Counted from the first letter of the stretch, positions 8,028 through 16,105 are shown. The stretch: 64,000 nucleotides of DNA from Lacihabitans sp. CCS-44 (GCF_024343735.1 NZ_RJUE01000058.1:62001-126000); one strand, 5' to 3'. Translations and numbers: made by a program. The notes: generated from the letters alone by a model not told the origin.

Positions 8028-9323
8028 TCAATTCGCCAAACCTGCTTCAGCAACCAGAATTAAAAGTGCAAGTTTGATGGCCAATGGCCCAGTTTCGTCA
8101 TTTAAATACCATTCGTCTAGGGCATGGGCGTTGTCTGATTTGCCACCTCTGCCTATTGTTACGGCTGGTATGCCCAACGAAATAGGAATATTAGAGTCTG
8201 TTGAGCCTCTGGTAAGCGTTGGTTGAGCATTGAAATAGGATGTTGCTGCAATGGCTTTCAGAATCAATGGAAGGTTTTCACCCAATTCACCCGAGGGCCT
8301 TTCACCAATTTTGTCTAAAACCAAGGTCAACTTATCTCCTTTCTTTACGGTTTTGTTATAGTCTTCGAGTGCTTTTTGCATTTGTTCTTTCAAAATCCTT
8401 TCTATGCCCAATAGCTTCTCAGGGCTTACCGAACGCATATCTATTTCCATCCAAGATTCGAAAGGAATGGAGTTTACGGAAGTACCGCCACCTATTCGAC
8501 CCACATTGTAGGTTGTTTTAGGTCCATTGGCCACATAAGCACCTGCTGCTGTATCAATATAGTCGATGGATTTACCAATGGCATGATGGGGATTGGCCAC
8601 ACCAAAAGCACCCCAAGAGTGTCCTCCTGGGCCTTTGAAAGTAACTTTATAACGCAAGGAACCCAAAGCCATGTTGTTAATTCTTCCTAAATCACCGCCA
8701 TCAATGGCAATATAAGCGTCAATTTTACGGTTTCCGTTTTTGAAAAGGTGCTTTACACCTCGTAAATCGCCCAAGCCTTCTTCACCCACAACGCCTGCAA
8801 ATAGCACATCCGAAGAAGTGTTGATTTGAGCTGTATTCATGGACTTCATAACTGCTAATACCATGGCTAACCCGCGTGTGTCATCTCCAATACCGGGTGC
8901 ATAGAGTGTATCTCCATGTTTTTTTACTTTAACATCAGTTTCAAGTGGAAAAACAGTATCTAAATGGGCTTCTAAAACTACGGTTCTACCTCTTGTTTTA
9001 CCTTTTCTTAGTGCCAAAACATTGCCAACTTCATCTTTCCAAATAGAATCTGCACCGGCGGCTTTTACCATTTGCATAAACCTTTCCCCTCTTTTTTGTT
9101 CCATAAAAGGAGGGGCAGGAATTTCCGTCAATTCCACAAGGTCTCTCATGGTTTGTGGTTCCAAGCTTTGTATTACTTCAAAGGCTTTTTGTACTTTTTT
9201 ATCTTTACCAATGGCTTCTATTTGGTTTTTGTAAGCAGCTTGCACCGAGACATTTTTCTCATCTTGGGCTTTTGTTTGAAAATATAGCACAATGAATAGT
9301 GCAAAAAGAGAAAGTTTTTTCAT
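8028..9323 (-). CDS. Exported M20-family metallopeptidase
   Basis: A 431-residue protein with an N-terminal signal peptide ending near 'FQTKAQ'. The M20 zinc peptidase core is clear: 'EAHLDTVFP' supplies the first metal-binding His and the Asp that follows it, 'GIGDDTRGLA' the bridging Asp, and 'GEEGLGDLRG' the general-base Glu and the next ligand. 'GPGGHSWGAFG' belongs to the lid/dimerisation domain inserted in these enzymes, and a C-terminal His lies in 'DNAHALDEW'. The family cleaves di-/tripeptides or N-acyl amino acids; the exact substrate cannot be read. A promoter-like sequence precedes it (9356-9388). Confidence 0.85.
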   Translation of the reverse strand: MKKLSLFALFIVLYFQTKAQDEKNVSVQAAYKNQIEAIGKDKKVQKAFEVIQSLEPQTMRDLVELTEIPAPPFMEQKRGERFMQMVKAAGADSIWKDEVGNVLALRKGKTRGRTVVLEAHLDTVFPLETDVKVKKHGDTLYAPGIGDDTRGLAMVLAVMKSMNTAQINTSSDVLFAGVVGEEGLGDLRGVKHLFKNGNRKIDAYIAIDGGDLGRINNMALGSLRYKVTFKGPGGHSWGAFGVANPHHAIGKSIDYIDTAAGAYVANGPKTTYNVGRIGGGTSVNSIPFESWMEIDMRSVSPEKLLGIERILKEQMQKALEDYNKTVKKGDKLTLVLDKIGERPSGELGENLPLILKAIAATSYFNAQPTLTRGSTDSNIPISLGIPAVTIGRGGKSDNAHALDEWYLNDETGPLAIKLALLILVAEAGLAN

Positions 9324-9355
9324 GGGTAAATTTGGTGCTTGATAAAATGTTATTT

Positions 9356-9388
9356 CAAAGATAAGAAATTTATCTTTTTCAATGCAAA
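9356..9388 (-). promoter_or_regulatory. Candidate Bacteroidota-type promoter for the M20 peptidase
   Basis: On the minus strand TATCTTTG (9363-9356) matches the TAnnTTTG -7 element, and TTTG (9388-9385) lies 21 nt upstream as a -33 element. The -33 box falls inside the last codons of the YitT gene. Confidence 0.5.
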
Positions 9389-10296
9389 GGGCGTTTTTTA
9401 ATCATACCGCCTTTGGTGTCTTTTACGCTGTTCATTACTACAAAAGCACTGGGTTCTATTTTCTCTATTTCAGAGTTTAGTTTGTTCAGTTCGAGCCGAG
9501 TTATAACCGTGTAAAGGATGTCGGTTTCTTTCATTTCACCTCTTTTACCATAGCCACTTTTGCCGCTGTAAACCGTTACGCCTCTACCCATTTTATCTAT
9601 AATCATCTGTCTTATTTCTTCGTTTTTATCCGAAACCACCGTTACGCCAATGTATTCTTCGAGGCCTTCTACTATAAAATCGAGGGTTTTAGATGCCGCC
9701 AAGTAGGTTATCATGGAATAAAGGGCGATTTCCATTCCTAAAAAATAAGCTGCAGCACCAAAAATCATTACGTTGATGACAATGATAATGTCGCCTATGG
9801 TGGTTCCAAATTTACGGCTCAAATAAATGGCCAAAACCTCGGTACCGTCTATTACGGCTCCTCCTCTGATAGCAAAACCAATGCCCGCTCCCAAGAAAAA
9901 ACCGCCAAAAATAGCCACCAGTAGATTGTCATTGGTAATGTTTGGAAATGTTACTGTGGCCAATACCAATGCCAAACCCGATATAGCCAATGCTGTTTTT
10001 ATGGCAAATTGACGACCAACTATTTTGTAACCCATCAGAATAAATGGCAAATTGATGCTCACTATGAGGTAAGAAAGGGGTATTTTGGTCAAGGCCGAAA
10101 TCAATAGAGATATGCCGGTAGCTCCACCGTCAATGAAGTGATTGGTAAGTAAAAAGCCCTTGAAACCAAAGGCTGCCGAAAAAATGCCGATGGTTATTAA
10201 AATGGTATCTTTCATTAGTCTTTTTGAAGGTGTCATGGTTGATGCACTAGGCGTTGGTTTAATAAAATAATGGTTTTGAGGGAATAAAAATTCCAT
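9379..10296 (-). CDS. YitT family membrane protein (DUF161 + DUF2179)
   Basis: A 305-residue inner-membrane protein. Hydrophobic segments occupy about residues 30-215 and include glycine-rich helices such as 'GGFFLGAGIGFAIRGGAVIDGTE', the family signature. A soluble C-terminal DUF2179 domain follows ('TVYSGKSGYGKRGEMKETDILYTVI'). Function is unknown for the family; transport has been suggested. The N-terminal ~25 residues before the first helix may be over-extended, since 'MTPSKRLMKDTI' offers a later ATG. No obvious operon partner. Confidence 0.85.
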   Translation of the reverse strand: MEFLFPQNHYFIKPTPSASTMTPSKRLMKDTILITIGIFSAAFGFKGFLLTNHFIDGGATGISLLISALTKIPLSYLIVSINLPFILMGYKIVGRQFAIKTALAISGLALVLATVTFPNITNDNLLVAIFGGFFLGAGIGFAIRGGAVIDGTEVLAIYLSRKFGTTIGDIIIVINVMIFGAAAYFLGMEIALYSMITYLAASKTLDFIVEGLEEYIGVTVVSDKNEEIRQMIIDKMGRGVTVYSGKSGYGKRGEMKETDILYTVITRLELNKLNSEIEKIEPSAFVVMNSVKDTKGGMIKKRPLH

Positions 10297-10396
10297 GAAA
10301 GCACATTAGACCAACGTCACGACCTTTTTTTTCTTACACTCCAATGACCGATTTTCTTAAAAAAGGCAAAATTTGGGATTTGAAAAATTCCTTTGA

Positions 10397-11005
10397 TTAC
10401 TCCACAATGGTTCTAAACGTAAGGTTTACTCTTGGCTTAGAAACCAACTTTGTAGGTGGAAGGCGATGTAGCCAGTGTGTTTGGGTGGTGTCTTTCATGA
10501 CTAGCAAACTGCCGTGTTCGAGTATAAGGTCTATTTTCTCTTTAGACTGTTTGTGTTTGAATGCAAATTTACGTTCCGCTCCGAAACTGAGCGAGCCTAT
10601 GGCCCCATTTTTTTTCAGGTCTTTTTCGCCATCGCTGTGCCAAGCCATACCTTCATCGCCTGAATGATAAAGGTTTAGGAGGCAAGAATTGAAGGTTTCT
10701 CCTGTTTCTTTTTCTATTAATTCTTTCAGCTCTAAAAGCTCCTTGGTCCACAAAAGTGCGTGCTTGGTGGTGTTGGAGTAGGTATATTCAAATGGTTTTT
10801 CGCCGTACCAAGCCACTTTGCGTTTGGTGATTATCTTCTTGCCAAAAATCACGGCTTCGTCGTTTCGCCATTCAATGTTTTCCAACAAAGCCTTGAGATA
10901 GTAATCGGCTGATTCATGATTTAGTAATTTTCCAAAATAATTTACGGTGCCCTCATAAGGCAACCAGTTTTTCGTAGCATCGGGTTTATAATCGAACAAG
11001 TCCAT
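10397..11005 (-). CDS. alkB: AlkB-type 2OG-Fe(II) DNA dealkylase
   Basis: A 202-residue enzyme expected to oxidatively remove alkyl groups from DNA or RNA bases using Fe(II) and 2-oxoglutarate. The iron triad is H123-x-D125 in 'MAWHSDGE' plus H180 in 'HWLHRLP'. The 2-oxoglutarate arginine pair is R192 and R198 in 'RVNLTFR', with the six-residue spacing of E. coli AlkB. 'NSCLLNLYHSGDEGMAWH' resembles the ALKBH2/3-like bacterial branch. It is the last gene of the alkylation operon and its start overlaps the end of the Ada-domain gene by 20 bp, suggesting translational coupling. Confidence 0.9.
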   Translation of the reverse strand: MDLFDYKPDATKNWLPYEGTVNYFGKLLNHESADYYLKALLENIEWRNDEAVIFGKKIITKRKVAWYGEKPFEYTYSNTTKHALLWTKELLELKELIEKETGETFNSCLLNLYHSGDEGMAWHSDGEKDLKKNGAIGSLSFGAERKFAFKHKQSKEKIDLILEHGSLLVMKDTTQTHWLHRLPPTKLVSKPRVNLTFRTIVE

Positions 11006-11237
11006 TTTTCCAGATTTTATATTTTTCTTTTAAACAATGACCGCAGGGTCTGAAATTCCTTTCTAGTGCTTCTTCTTCCGATCCAAAGAACACTCTATTC
11101 TGTTTTTTCATTCTTTTGCCAGATTTGCAGCCGAGGGTTCCATAGATTTTTAGGTTTAAATTTCCGCCCAAACAAATTTGCTTTTGTCTGATTTGATTGT
11201 GTAAATCTAAGGAGTTTATGTCGGAATGTTTAATCAT
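10986..11237 (-). CDS. Stand-alone Ada metal-binding domain protein
   Basis: An 83-residue protein corresponding to the N-terminal zinc domain of Ada. The core 'GCKSGKRMKKQNRVFF' followed by 'FRPCGHC' aligns with 'CRSRR...NVSFY...FRPCKRC' of Ada. Only three conserved cysteines are seen (C37, C65, C68). Aligning C37 with Ada C42 places Gly33 where the methyl-accepting Cys38 would be, so the usual phosphotriester methyl acceptor may be absent. The role may be DNA binding or damage sensing. It lies 4 bp after the 2OG oxygenase gene and overlaps alkB, so it is within the operon. Confidence 0.75.
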   Translation of the reverse strand: MIKHSDINSLDLHNQIRQKQICLGGNLNLKIYGTLGCKSGKRMKKQNRVFFGSEEEALERNFRPCGHCLKEKYKIWKNGLVRL

Positions 11238-11241
11238 TTTC

Positions 11242-11961
11242 TCAGGTCAGTGCATCATGAAAAATTATACCCAAAGTATGGCGTTCTCCACTTTGCACTT
11301 CGCTTACGCCGTGTTTCATGTTTACTCTATAATAGCCCTTTGAGCCTTTTATAGGCCTGAAATTTGTCGTAAAAACCAACATATCGCCTTTGTTTGGTTT
11401 CAAAACAATGGCCTTAGATTGGGCTCTTGGGGTCTGTTGTGTAAGTACAAACTCGCCGCCCGTATAATCCTCATCAGGCTGGTTTAGAAACATAACCGTT
11501 TGAATGGGAAAAAAGACATCTCCATACAAATCTTGGTGTAAAGTGTTATGTCCACCTTTTCCGTATTTTAGTATCAAAACCGTCGGTTTAAACTGATTGT
11601 TTTCATGGCATTTTTCTAGCATTTCTTTATGTGTTGTCGAGAATTCTATGTCAATTTTCAGAACTTTAAACCACAGATTTGCTATTGGGGCAAGTTTTGG
11701 GTAAATCAAGGTACGAATATCTGAAATAATGCTAGGAAGTGGGTATTTGAAATATTTGTATTCTCCTAGTCCAAATCTGTAGCGTTCCATCACCACGGTT
11801 TTGCGATAGAGGTCAGGGTTTTCGTAAGCATTTTTGAGCTCTTCGCATTGGGTAGCCGTCAGCATGTTTGGGATAATCGCATATCCTTTTTCGTGCATCG
11901 ATTCTGAAAATGCTGACCAATCAATGCTTTCTAATTTTGTGGTCAATTCTGGGTTTCTCAT
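11242..11961 (-). CDS. 2OG-Fe(II) oxygenase of the alkylation operon
   Basis: A 239-residue protein starting at the ATG at 11961. The open frame extends to 12018, but that extension reads through a dispersed-repeat-like sequence, so the later start is preferred. Prolyl-4-hydroxylase-like fold: H142-x-D144 in 'LHQDLYGD', distal H217 in 'MKHGVSEV' and 2OG-binding R227 in 'GERHTLGI'. The substrate is unknown. It sits between the Ada-like regulator and the Ada metal-binding protein, 4 bp from the latter. This supports a role in repair or hydroxylation during alkylation stress, but that is inference from context. Confidence 0.8.
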   Translation of the reverse strand: MRNPELTTKLESIDWSAFSESMHEKGYAIIPNMLTATQCEELKNAYENPDLYRKTVVMERYRFGLGEYKYFKYPLPSIISDIRTLIYPKLAPIANLWFKVLKIDIEFSTTHKEMLEKCHENNQFKPTVLILKYGKGGHNTLHQDLYGDVFFPIQTVMFLNQPDEDYTGGEFVLTQQTPRAQSKAIVLKPNKGDMLVFTTNFRPIKGSKGYYRVNMKHGVSEVQSGERHTLGIIFHDALT

Positions 11962-11972
11962 GTGTATATTAA

Positions 11973-12001
11973 TTTCTCGCAAAGCCGCTAAGACACAAAG
12001 G
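11973..12001. repeat. Possible dispersed 'CGCAAAG...' repeat
   Basis: The segment TTTCTCGCAAAGCCGCTAAG continues to 12001 between the 2OG oxygenase start and the upstream gene. It resembles short intergenic repeats of the form CGCAAAG-nCGC-AAAGA seen scattered in Bacteroidota genomes. Only this single copy is in the window, so the repeat status is recollection, not shown here. Confidence 0.35.
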
Positions 12002-12045
12002 TTACTTGGTTTTTTCAAAAGGTTTTAGGGCATTATTCTATTGAG

Positions 12046-12885
12046 TTATGCCATTTTCGCACTTTCCCAGCCAATGATAGCCGTTTTTCGGGTGGTTCCC
12101 CACATGTATCCACCCAAATTGCCCGAAGATTGAATGATGCGGTGGCAAGGAATTAAAAACGCCACAGGATTGCTCCCGATAGCCGTTCCAACCGCTCTGG
12201 AGGCATTGGGTTTCTCTATTTGCTGTGCTACTGAGCCGTAGGTGGTCAATTGCCCCATTGGTATTTTCAAGAGTGTTTCCCAAACTTTTAACTGAAAATC
12301 CGTGCCCTTCAAATGAAGTTTTACTTGTTTGAGTTTGCTCCAATCATTTTGAAAGATAAAAAGGGCATTTTGTTGCAAAATATCTAGTTTTCTATTGAAA
12401 ATAGCTTGTGGAAAATGACTTTGGAGCGTTGCTAAAGCCGTTTGTTCATCATCATAAAATGCCATGTGACAGATACCCTTTGTGGTGGAGGCCACCAGAA
12501 TATTTCCAAAAGGGCTTTCGGCAAAGCTAAAATTTATTTCGAGGTTTTTTCCACCATTTTTATATTCTGCTGGGCTCATTCCTTCGATATTGATAAACAA
12601 ATCGTGCAGCCGGCTTGTGCCAGAAAGGCCGGTTTCGTGAGCTGTGTCAAAGATTGATGTCTGGCTTTCTTTTAACAGTTTTTTGGCGTGTTCAACCGTA
12701 ATGTATTGCAAAAACTTCTTCGGACTTGTGCCAGCCCACTCACTAAAAAGTCTTTGAAAATGAAAAGGACTCAGGTGTACTTTTTCGGCCACTTCGTCAA
12801 GGTTGGGTTGAGCTTTAAAATTTGTTTTGATAAAATCTATAGCTTCGGCAATTCTATCGTAGTTCAGTTTGTCTTGCGTTTCCAT
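12046..12885 (-). CDS. ada: Ada-like AraC / methylated-DNA cysteine methyltransferase
   Basis: A 279-residue two-domain protein. Residues ~1-110 are an AraC-type double helix-turn-helix ('LDEVAEKVHLSPFHFQRLF...SPKKFLQ'). Residues ~115-279 are an O6-alkylguanine-DNA alkyltransferase with acceptor Cys247 in the 'IPCHRII' signature and 'GTDFQLKVWETLLKIPMGQLTTYG' before it. This equals Ada minus its N-terminal metal-binding domain; that domain is encoded separately at 10986-11237. The protein should repair O6-methylguanine and may activate the operon. It is the first gene of the operon 12885 to 10397. Confidence 0.88.
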   Translation of the reverse strand: METQDKLNYDRIAEAIDFIKTNFKAQPNLDEVAEKVHLSPFHFQRLFSEWAGTSPKKFLQYITVEHAKKLLKESQTSIFDTAHETGLSGTSRLHDLFINIEGMSPAEYKNGGKNLEINFSFAESPFGNILVASTTKGICHMAFYDDEQTALATLQSHFPQAIFNRKLDILQQNALFIFQNDWSKLKQVKLHLKGTDFQLKVWETLLKIPMGQLTTYGSVAQQIEKPNASRAVGTAIGSNPVAFLIPCHRIIQSSGNLGGYMWGTTRKTAIIGWESAKMA

Positions 12886-13111
12886 TTTGTCAATTTTGAT
12901 GTTACAAATGTCTGAATACTTTCACAATCAGAAAATCCGATTCTTGCTAAGATTTGTGGGTATGAACTTTTTTTGGAGTTAAGTACATGCTGATGTGTGT
13001 AAGAGTTTGTTTACAAATAGCCTAGTTTTTTTCAGTCTAAAGTCATTTTGAGGCCTTTGTTATTCGATATAACAAAAATAGTATATGGGTAGTAAATCTA
13101 TCGAAATGATT

Positions 13112-13144
13112 TTTGGATTTTATGTGGAAAACTTTATATATTTG
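13112..13144 (+). promoter_or_regulatory. Candidate promoter of the AraC regulator
   Basis: TTTG (13112-13115), 21 nt, then TATATTTG (13137-13144), fitting the -33/-7 pattern. It ends 15 bp before the chosen ATG at 13160, which supports that start over the upstream ATG at 13085. Confidence 0.5.
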
Positions 13145-13159
13145 ATTTTTACAACAGAT

Positions 13160-14065
13160 ATGAATACTATTTCGGTCGAAGAATTTTATGAGGGAATCAA
13201 TGTGCCGCTGCCAGAAGGCTTCAAAAAAGAAATCGGACACTTCAATGTTTTTGCGATTGATGATTTTATAAGAAAGCTTCGAGAGAAAAACCTGATGCTT
13301 TACGACCGCCGGGCATATTATAAAATCAGCCTTATTGTCGGTAAAAATCGTGCCGAATATGCCGATAAAGTGATTGATATTGAGCACAATGCTTTACTTT
13401 TTGCCACTCCCTTGATTCCTTATCATTATGTGCCACAAGATATCAACCAAAGTGGGTATTTTTGTGTGTTCACACCTGAGTTTATTCACAAAAACAAAAC
13501 AGGAATGGCGATTGACGAACTACCGATTTTTCGTTCAGATGGTTTTCCTATTTTTCAGCTTTCAGAGGATAATGTAGCAGAAATAATGGATATTTTCGAG
13601 AAAATGCACCGAGAAATAGCTTCTGACTATGTTTATAAATATGATTTGCTACGCAATTACGTTCTAGAACTCATCCATTATGGACAGAAATTGCAGCCCG
13701 TAACGGCTTTGTATTCAACCCACAACGCCGCTTCAAGGGTCTCTTCTTTGTTTTTGGAATTGCTCGAAAGACAATTTCCGATAGAGTCGCCTCAACAAAA
13801 GCTCAATTTGCGAACTGCTAAAGATTATGCCAACCGTTTGGCTGTTCATGTCAATCACTTAAATAAAGTTTTGAAAGAAAATGTTGGCAAAACTACGACT
13901 GAAATCATCACGAGCAGAACAACTCAAGAAGCCAAGATTTTACTCCGACAAACCGATTGGAATATCTCCGAAATTGCCTATTCGTTGGGTTTTGAAGAAG
14001 TGGCTCATTTTTCGAATTTTTTCAAAAGACAAACTTCCATTTCACCTGCTCAGTTTAGATTATGA
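13160..14065 (+). CDS. AraC family transcriptional regulator
   Basis: A 301-residue protein from the ATG at 13160; an in-frame ATG at 13085 would place the promoter-like sequence inside the gene. The N-terminal ~190 residues form a cupin-like sensing domain. The C-terminal ~100 residues are an AraC double HTH ('AKDYANRLAVHVNHLNKVLKENVGKTTTEII' and 'WNISEIAYSLGFEEVAHFSNFFKRQTSISPAQFR'). It is followed on the same strand by an SDR gene, a common pairing in which the AraC protein activates the oxidoreductase gene. An inverted repeat in the gap (14076-14104) is a candidate binding site. Confidence 0.88.
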   Translation: MNTISVEEFYEGINVPLPEGFKKEIGHFNVFAIDDFIRKLREKNLMLYDRRAYYKISLIVGKNRAEYADKVIDIEHNALLFATPLIPYHYVPQDINQSGYFCVFTPEFIHKNKTGMAIDELPIFRSDGFPIFQLSEDNVAEIMDIFEKMHREIASDYVYKYDLLRNYVLELIHYGQKLQPVTALYSTHNAASRVSSLFLELLERQFPIESPQQKLNLRTAKDYANRLAVHVNHLNKVLKENVGKTTTEIITSRTTQEAKILLRQTDWNISEIAYSLGFEEVAHFSNFFKRQTSISPAQFRL

Positions 14066-14075
14066 ATATTTGAAT

Positions 14076-14104
14076 TTTGCAAATAATGATTTCTTATTTG
14101 CAAA
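14076..14104 (+). promoter_or_regulatory. Inverted repeat upstream of the SDR gene
   Basis: TTTGCAAATAA (14076-14086), 7-nt spacer, TTATTTGCAAA (14094-14104): perfect 11-bp arms, each containing the palindrome TTTGCAAA. It sits in the 95-bp gap between the AraC gene and the SDR start. It could be an operator for the regulator; no T-run follows, so termination is less likely. Confidence 0.5.
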
Positions 14105-14160
14105 CATCTGATCCGTTATTTACTGCAATTTTGCACCATCAAATTTAAACAATCAAAAAG

Positions 14161-14916
14161 ATGAACAAAATTGCACTTGTAACTGGCGGTAGCCGTGGAC
14201 TCGGAAAAGACATGGCTATCTCTCTTGCCAAGAAAAATATTGACATTATTCTTACTTACCATTCAAATCAGACAGACGCTGAAGATGTTGTGGCAGCAAT
14301 CGAAGCCAATGGGCAAAAAGCCGTTGCTTTAAAATTTGATGTAGCTGATATTAAATCTTTCGGTACGTTTTTAGAGCAAGTTTCGGCAGTTTTACAAAGT
14401 AAATGGCAAACTTCCACTTTCGATTTTCTTATTAATAATGCAGGTATCGGGGCTACAATTCCGATAGCCGATATGACAGAAGAAGTCTTCGATAATTTCG
14501 TGAATATTCACTTCAAAGGCGTTTATTTCTTGACTCAAAAAGCATTGTCGATGATGAATGACGGAGGCGGCATTGTATTTATTTCGTCAGGAACTACACG
14601 AGTTACCATTCCGGGTTACTCGATTTATTCATCGTTGAAATCGGCAGTTGAAACATTTACAAAAGTTGTAGCAAAAGAATACGGAAATCGTGGTATTCGC
14701 TCAAATATCGTTGCTCCTGGTCCAATTGAGACTGATTTTAATGACGCAGCCATCAGAAACAACCCACAAATGAAGGGCTTTTTGGCAAGCCAAACTGCTT
14801 TGGGCCGAGTTGGTAGTGCTGACGATATTGGCAGTGTCGTGGCTTTTCTTTGCACCGAAGATTCTAAGTGGATAAACGGGCAAAAAATTGAAGTTTCGGG
14901 CGGATTTTTTCTTTGA
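14161..14916 (+). CDS. SDR family oxidoreductase (FabG-like)
   Basis: A 251-residue classical short-chain dehydrogenase. The NAD(P) motif TGGSRGLG is at residues ~8-15, 'NNAGIGA' follows at ~95, and the catalytic triad is seen as Ser in 'VFISSGT' with Y-x-x-x-K in 'YSIYSSLKSAVETF'. 'VAPGPIETDF' and the C-terminal 'GQKIEVSGGFFL' are typical of the FabG-like branch. The substrate cannot be predicted. It is preceded by an AraC regulator in the same orientation. Confidence 0.9.
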   Translation: MNKIALVTGGSRGLGKDMAISLAKKNIDIILTYHSNQTDAEDVVAAIEANGQKAVALKFDVADIKSFGTFLEQVSAVLQSKWQTSTFDFLINNAGIGATIPIADMTEEVFDNFVNIHFKGVYFLTQKALSMMNDGGGIVFISSGTTRVTIPGYSIYSSLKSAVETFTKVVAKEYGNRGIRSNIVAPGPIETDFNDAAIRNNPQMKGFLASQTALGRVGSADDIGSVVAFLCTEDSKWINGQKIEVSGGFFL

Positions 14917-15084
14917 AATCTGAAACGATAAGTAGTTGCTGGGAATTGCGGGGTCGCCCGTGCGGTTATTAGTTAATTAGTTGTTGCAAGTTGTTGTTTA
15001 TAAGTCGTTTATACGTTAAAAGCCTCAGTTTTTAATATAAACTAATCTTATGCAGCTACTTAAGAAATATTGATTCAAGCCAAA

Positions 15085-15116
15085 TTTTCACGGATATTTC
15101 AAAATATCCGTGAAAA
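15085..15116. terminator. Long palindrome between convergent genes
   Basis: Perfect 15-bp inverted repeat TTTTCACGGATATTT (15085-15099) / AAATATCCGTGAAAA (15102-15116) with CA between. It lies in the 252-bp gap between the SDR gene (+) and the HxlR gene (-). It may terminate both transcripts; the 'CCGTGAAAATC' wording also resembles dispersed intergenic repeats in this phylum. Confidence 0.6.
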
Positions 15117-15168
15117 TCAGCGTTGGCACATCCGTTTTATCTGCGTGCCAAACACTTTACTAAGAAAT

Positions 15169-15510
15169 CTATTCTTCTCGCATAATCTTATCGCGGTGTT
15201 GTAGTCCCCAAAAATGCAGCTCGTCCATCACTTTTTCGAGCGACATTCCGTGTTCGGTTATTGAATACTCAACCGTCGGTGGAAAAGTATCATGTACTTG
15301 CCGCTTGATGAGCTGATTTGCTTCCAAGTTTTTCAGTTCTTTCGATAATGTCTTATCCGTAATTCCTGTCACTTCTTTTGAAATCTGCTTAAATCGCTTT
15401 GCTCCTGCAGATAAGGCAAACAAAATCAATAATTTCCAGCGACCTTCCAAGGCTTCGAGAGCGTCTTTTATTGAGAGTGCAGTTTTGGGGCAAGCTCCGT
15501 TTGTTAGCAT
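15169..15510 (-). CDS. HxlR family transcriptional regulator
   Basis: A 113-residue winged-helix protein. 'CPKTALSIKDALEALEGRWKLLILFAL' with an N-terminal Cys, followed by 'KRFKQISKEVTGITDKTLSKELKNLE' and the wing 'HDTFPPTVEYSITEHG', is the complete HxlR signature. Several members sense electrophiles or oxidants through the N-terminal cysteine (here C8). It is transcribed divergently from the DoxX-like gene at 15713, with a clear inverted repeat in between, which suggests it controls that gene and itself. Confidence 0.92.
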   Translation of the reverse strand: MLTNGACPKTALSIKDALEALEGRWKLLILFALSAGAKRFKQISKEVTGITDKTLSKELKNLEANQLIKRQVHDTFPPTVEYSITEHGMSLEKVMDELHFWGLQHRDKIMREE

Positions 15511-15525
15511 AATCTGATTTTTTTA

Positions 15526-15572
15526 CGATACTTCCCGATTGGATAGTGCTATCCAAAGTGGAAGTACTATCG
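15526..15572. promoter_or_regulatory. Candidate HxlR operator
   Basis: Nested symmetry in the HxlR/DoxX divergent gap. A perfect palindrome GGATAG-TG-CTATCC (15541-15554) is flanked by CGATACTTCC (15526-15535) and its near mirror GGAAGTACTATCG (15560-15572). A TACTTTTG -7-like element for DoxX lies just beyond at 15592-15599. Confidence 0.55.
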
Positions 15573-15712
15573 TTTGGTTAGTAAAGATAAATACTTTTGT
15601 AAGATTATTTATAAAGAATGTTGAAAGATAGAAGGGCATGTAAAATTCTCGGAGTTGCAACTTTTCAAATTTATCTATTCTAATGTATCACTTCAAAAAA
15701 CAAAATTTTAAT

Positions 15713-16105
15713 ATGAAAAAAACACAAAAGTCATCAAAGGTTCTTAACATTACACTTTGGTTTGCACAAGGTTTATTAGCGGCCAGTTTGGTTTGGGGGG
15801 CAAGTATGAAGCTATTTCAGCCAATAGAAAAATTGGCAATCATGTGGCCGTGGGTAAGTCAAATTTCTGAGAGATTGGTGAAATTTACAGGCGTGATTGA
15901 TTTATTGGGCGGAATTGGAGTCATAGCTCCTACGTTGTTTAAAATCAAGCCTAAACTTACGGTAATAACAGCTTGGGCAATTGTTTTATTGATGATTTGT
16001 GCCTCAGTTTTTCACATTTTGAGAGGCGAATTGTCATTAATCGGAGCGAATATCGTGTTTGCACTCATGGCTGGTTTTGTGGCTTGGGGAAGAGCCAAGT
16101 TTTAA
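15713..16105 (+). CDS. DoxX-like membrane protein
   Basis: A 130-residue protein starting at the ATG at 15713; the open frame begins at 15683 but the later start gives a conventional Lys-rich N-terminus. Four hydrophobic helices are visible ('WFAQGLLAASLVWGASMKL', 'VIDLLGGIGVIAPTLF', 'ITAWAIVLLMICASVFHILRG', 'LIGANIVFALMAGFVAWGRA'), matching the DoxX/DoxX-like fold. The function is uncertain; family members are linked to redox or electrophile stress. It is divergent from the HxlR regulator. Confidence 0.75.
   Translation: MKKTQKSSKVLNITLWFAQGLLAASLVWGASMKLFQPIEKLAIMWPWVSQISERLVKFTGVIDLLGGIGVIAPTLFKIKPKLTVITAWAIVLLMICASVFHILRGELSLIGANIVFALMAGFVAWGRAKF

Noticed and set aside
10344-10667. 107-codon plus-strand frame opposite alkB
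   Set aside because: AlkB catalytic residues on the other strand are complete; this frame has only Ser/Phe-rich shadow composition.
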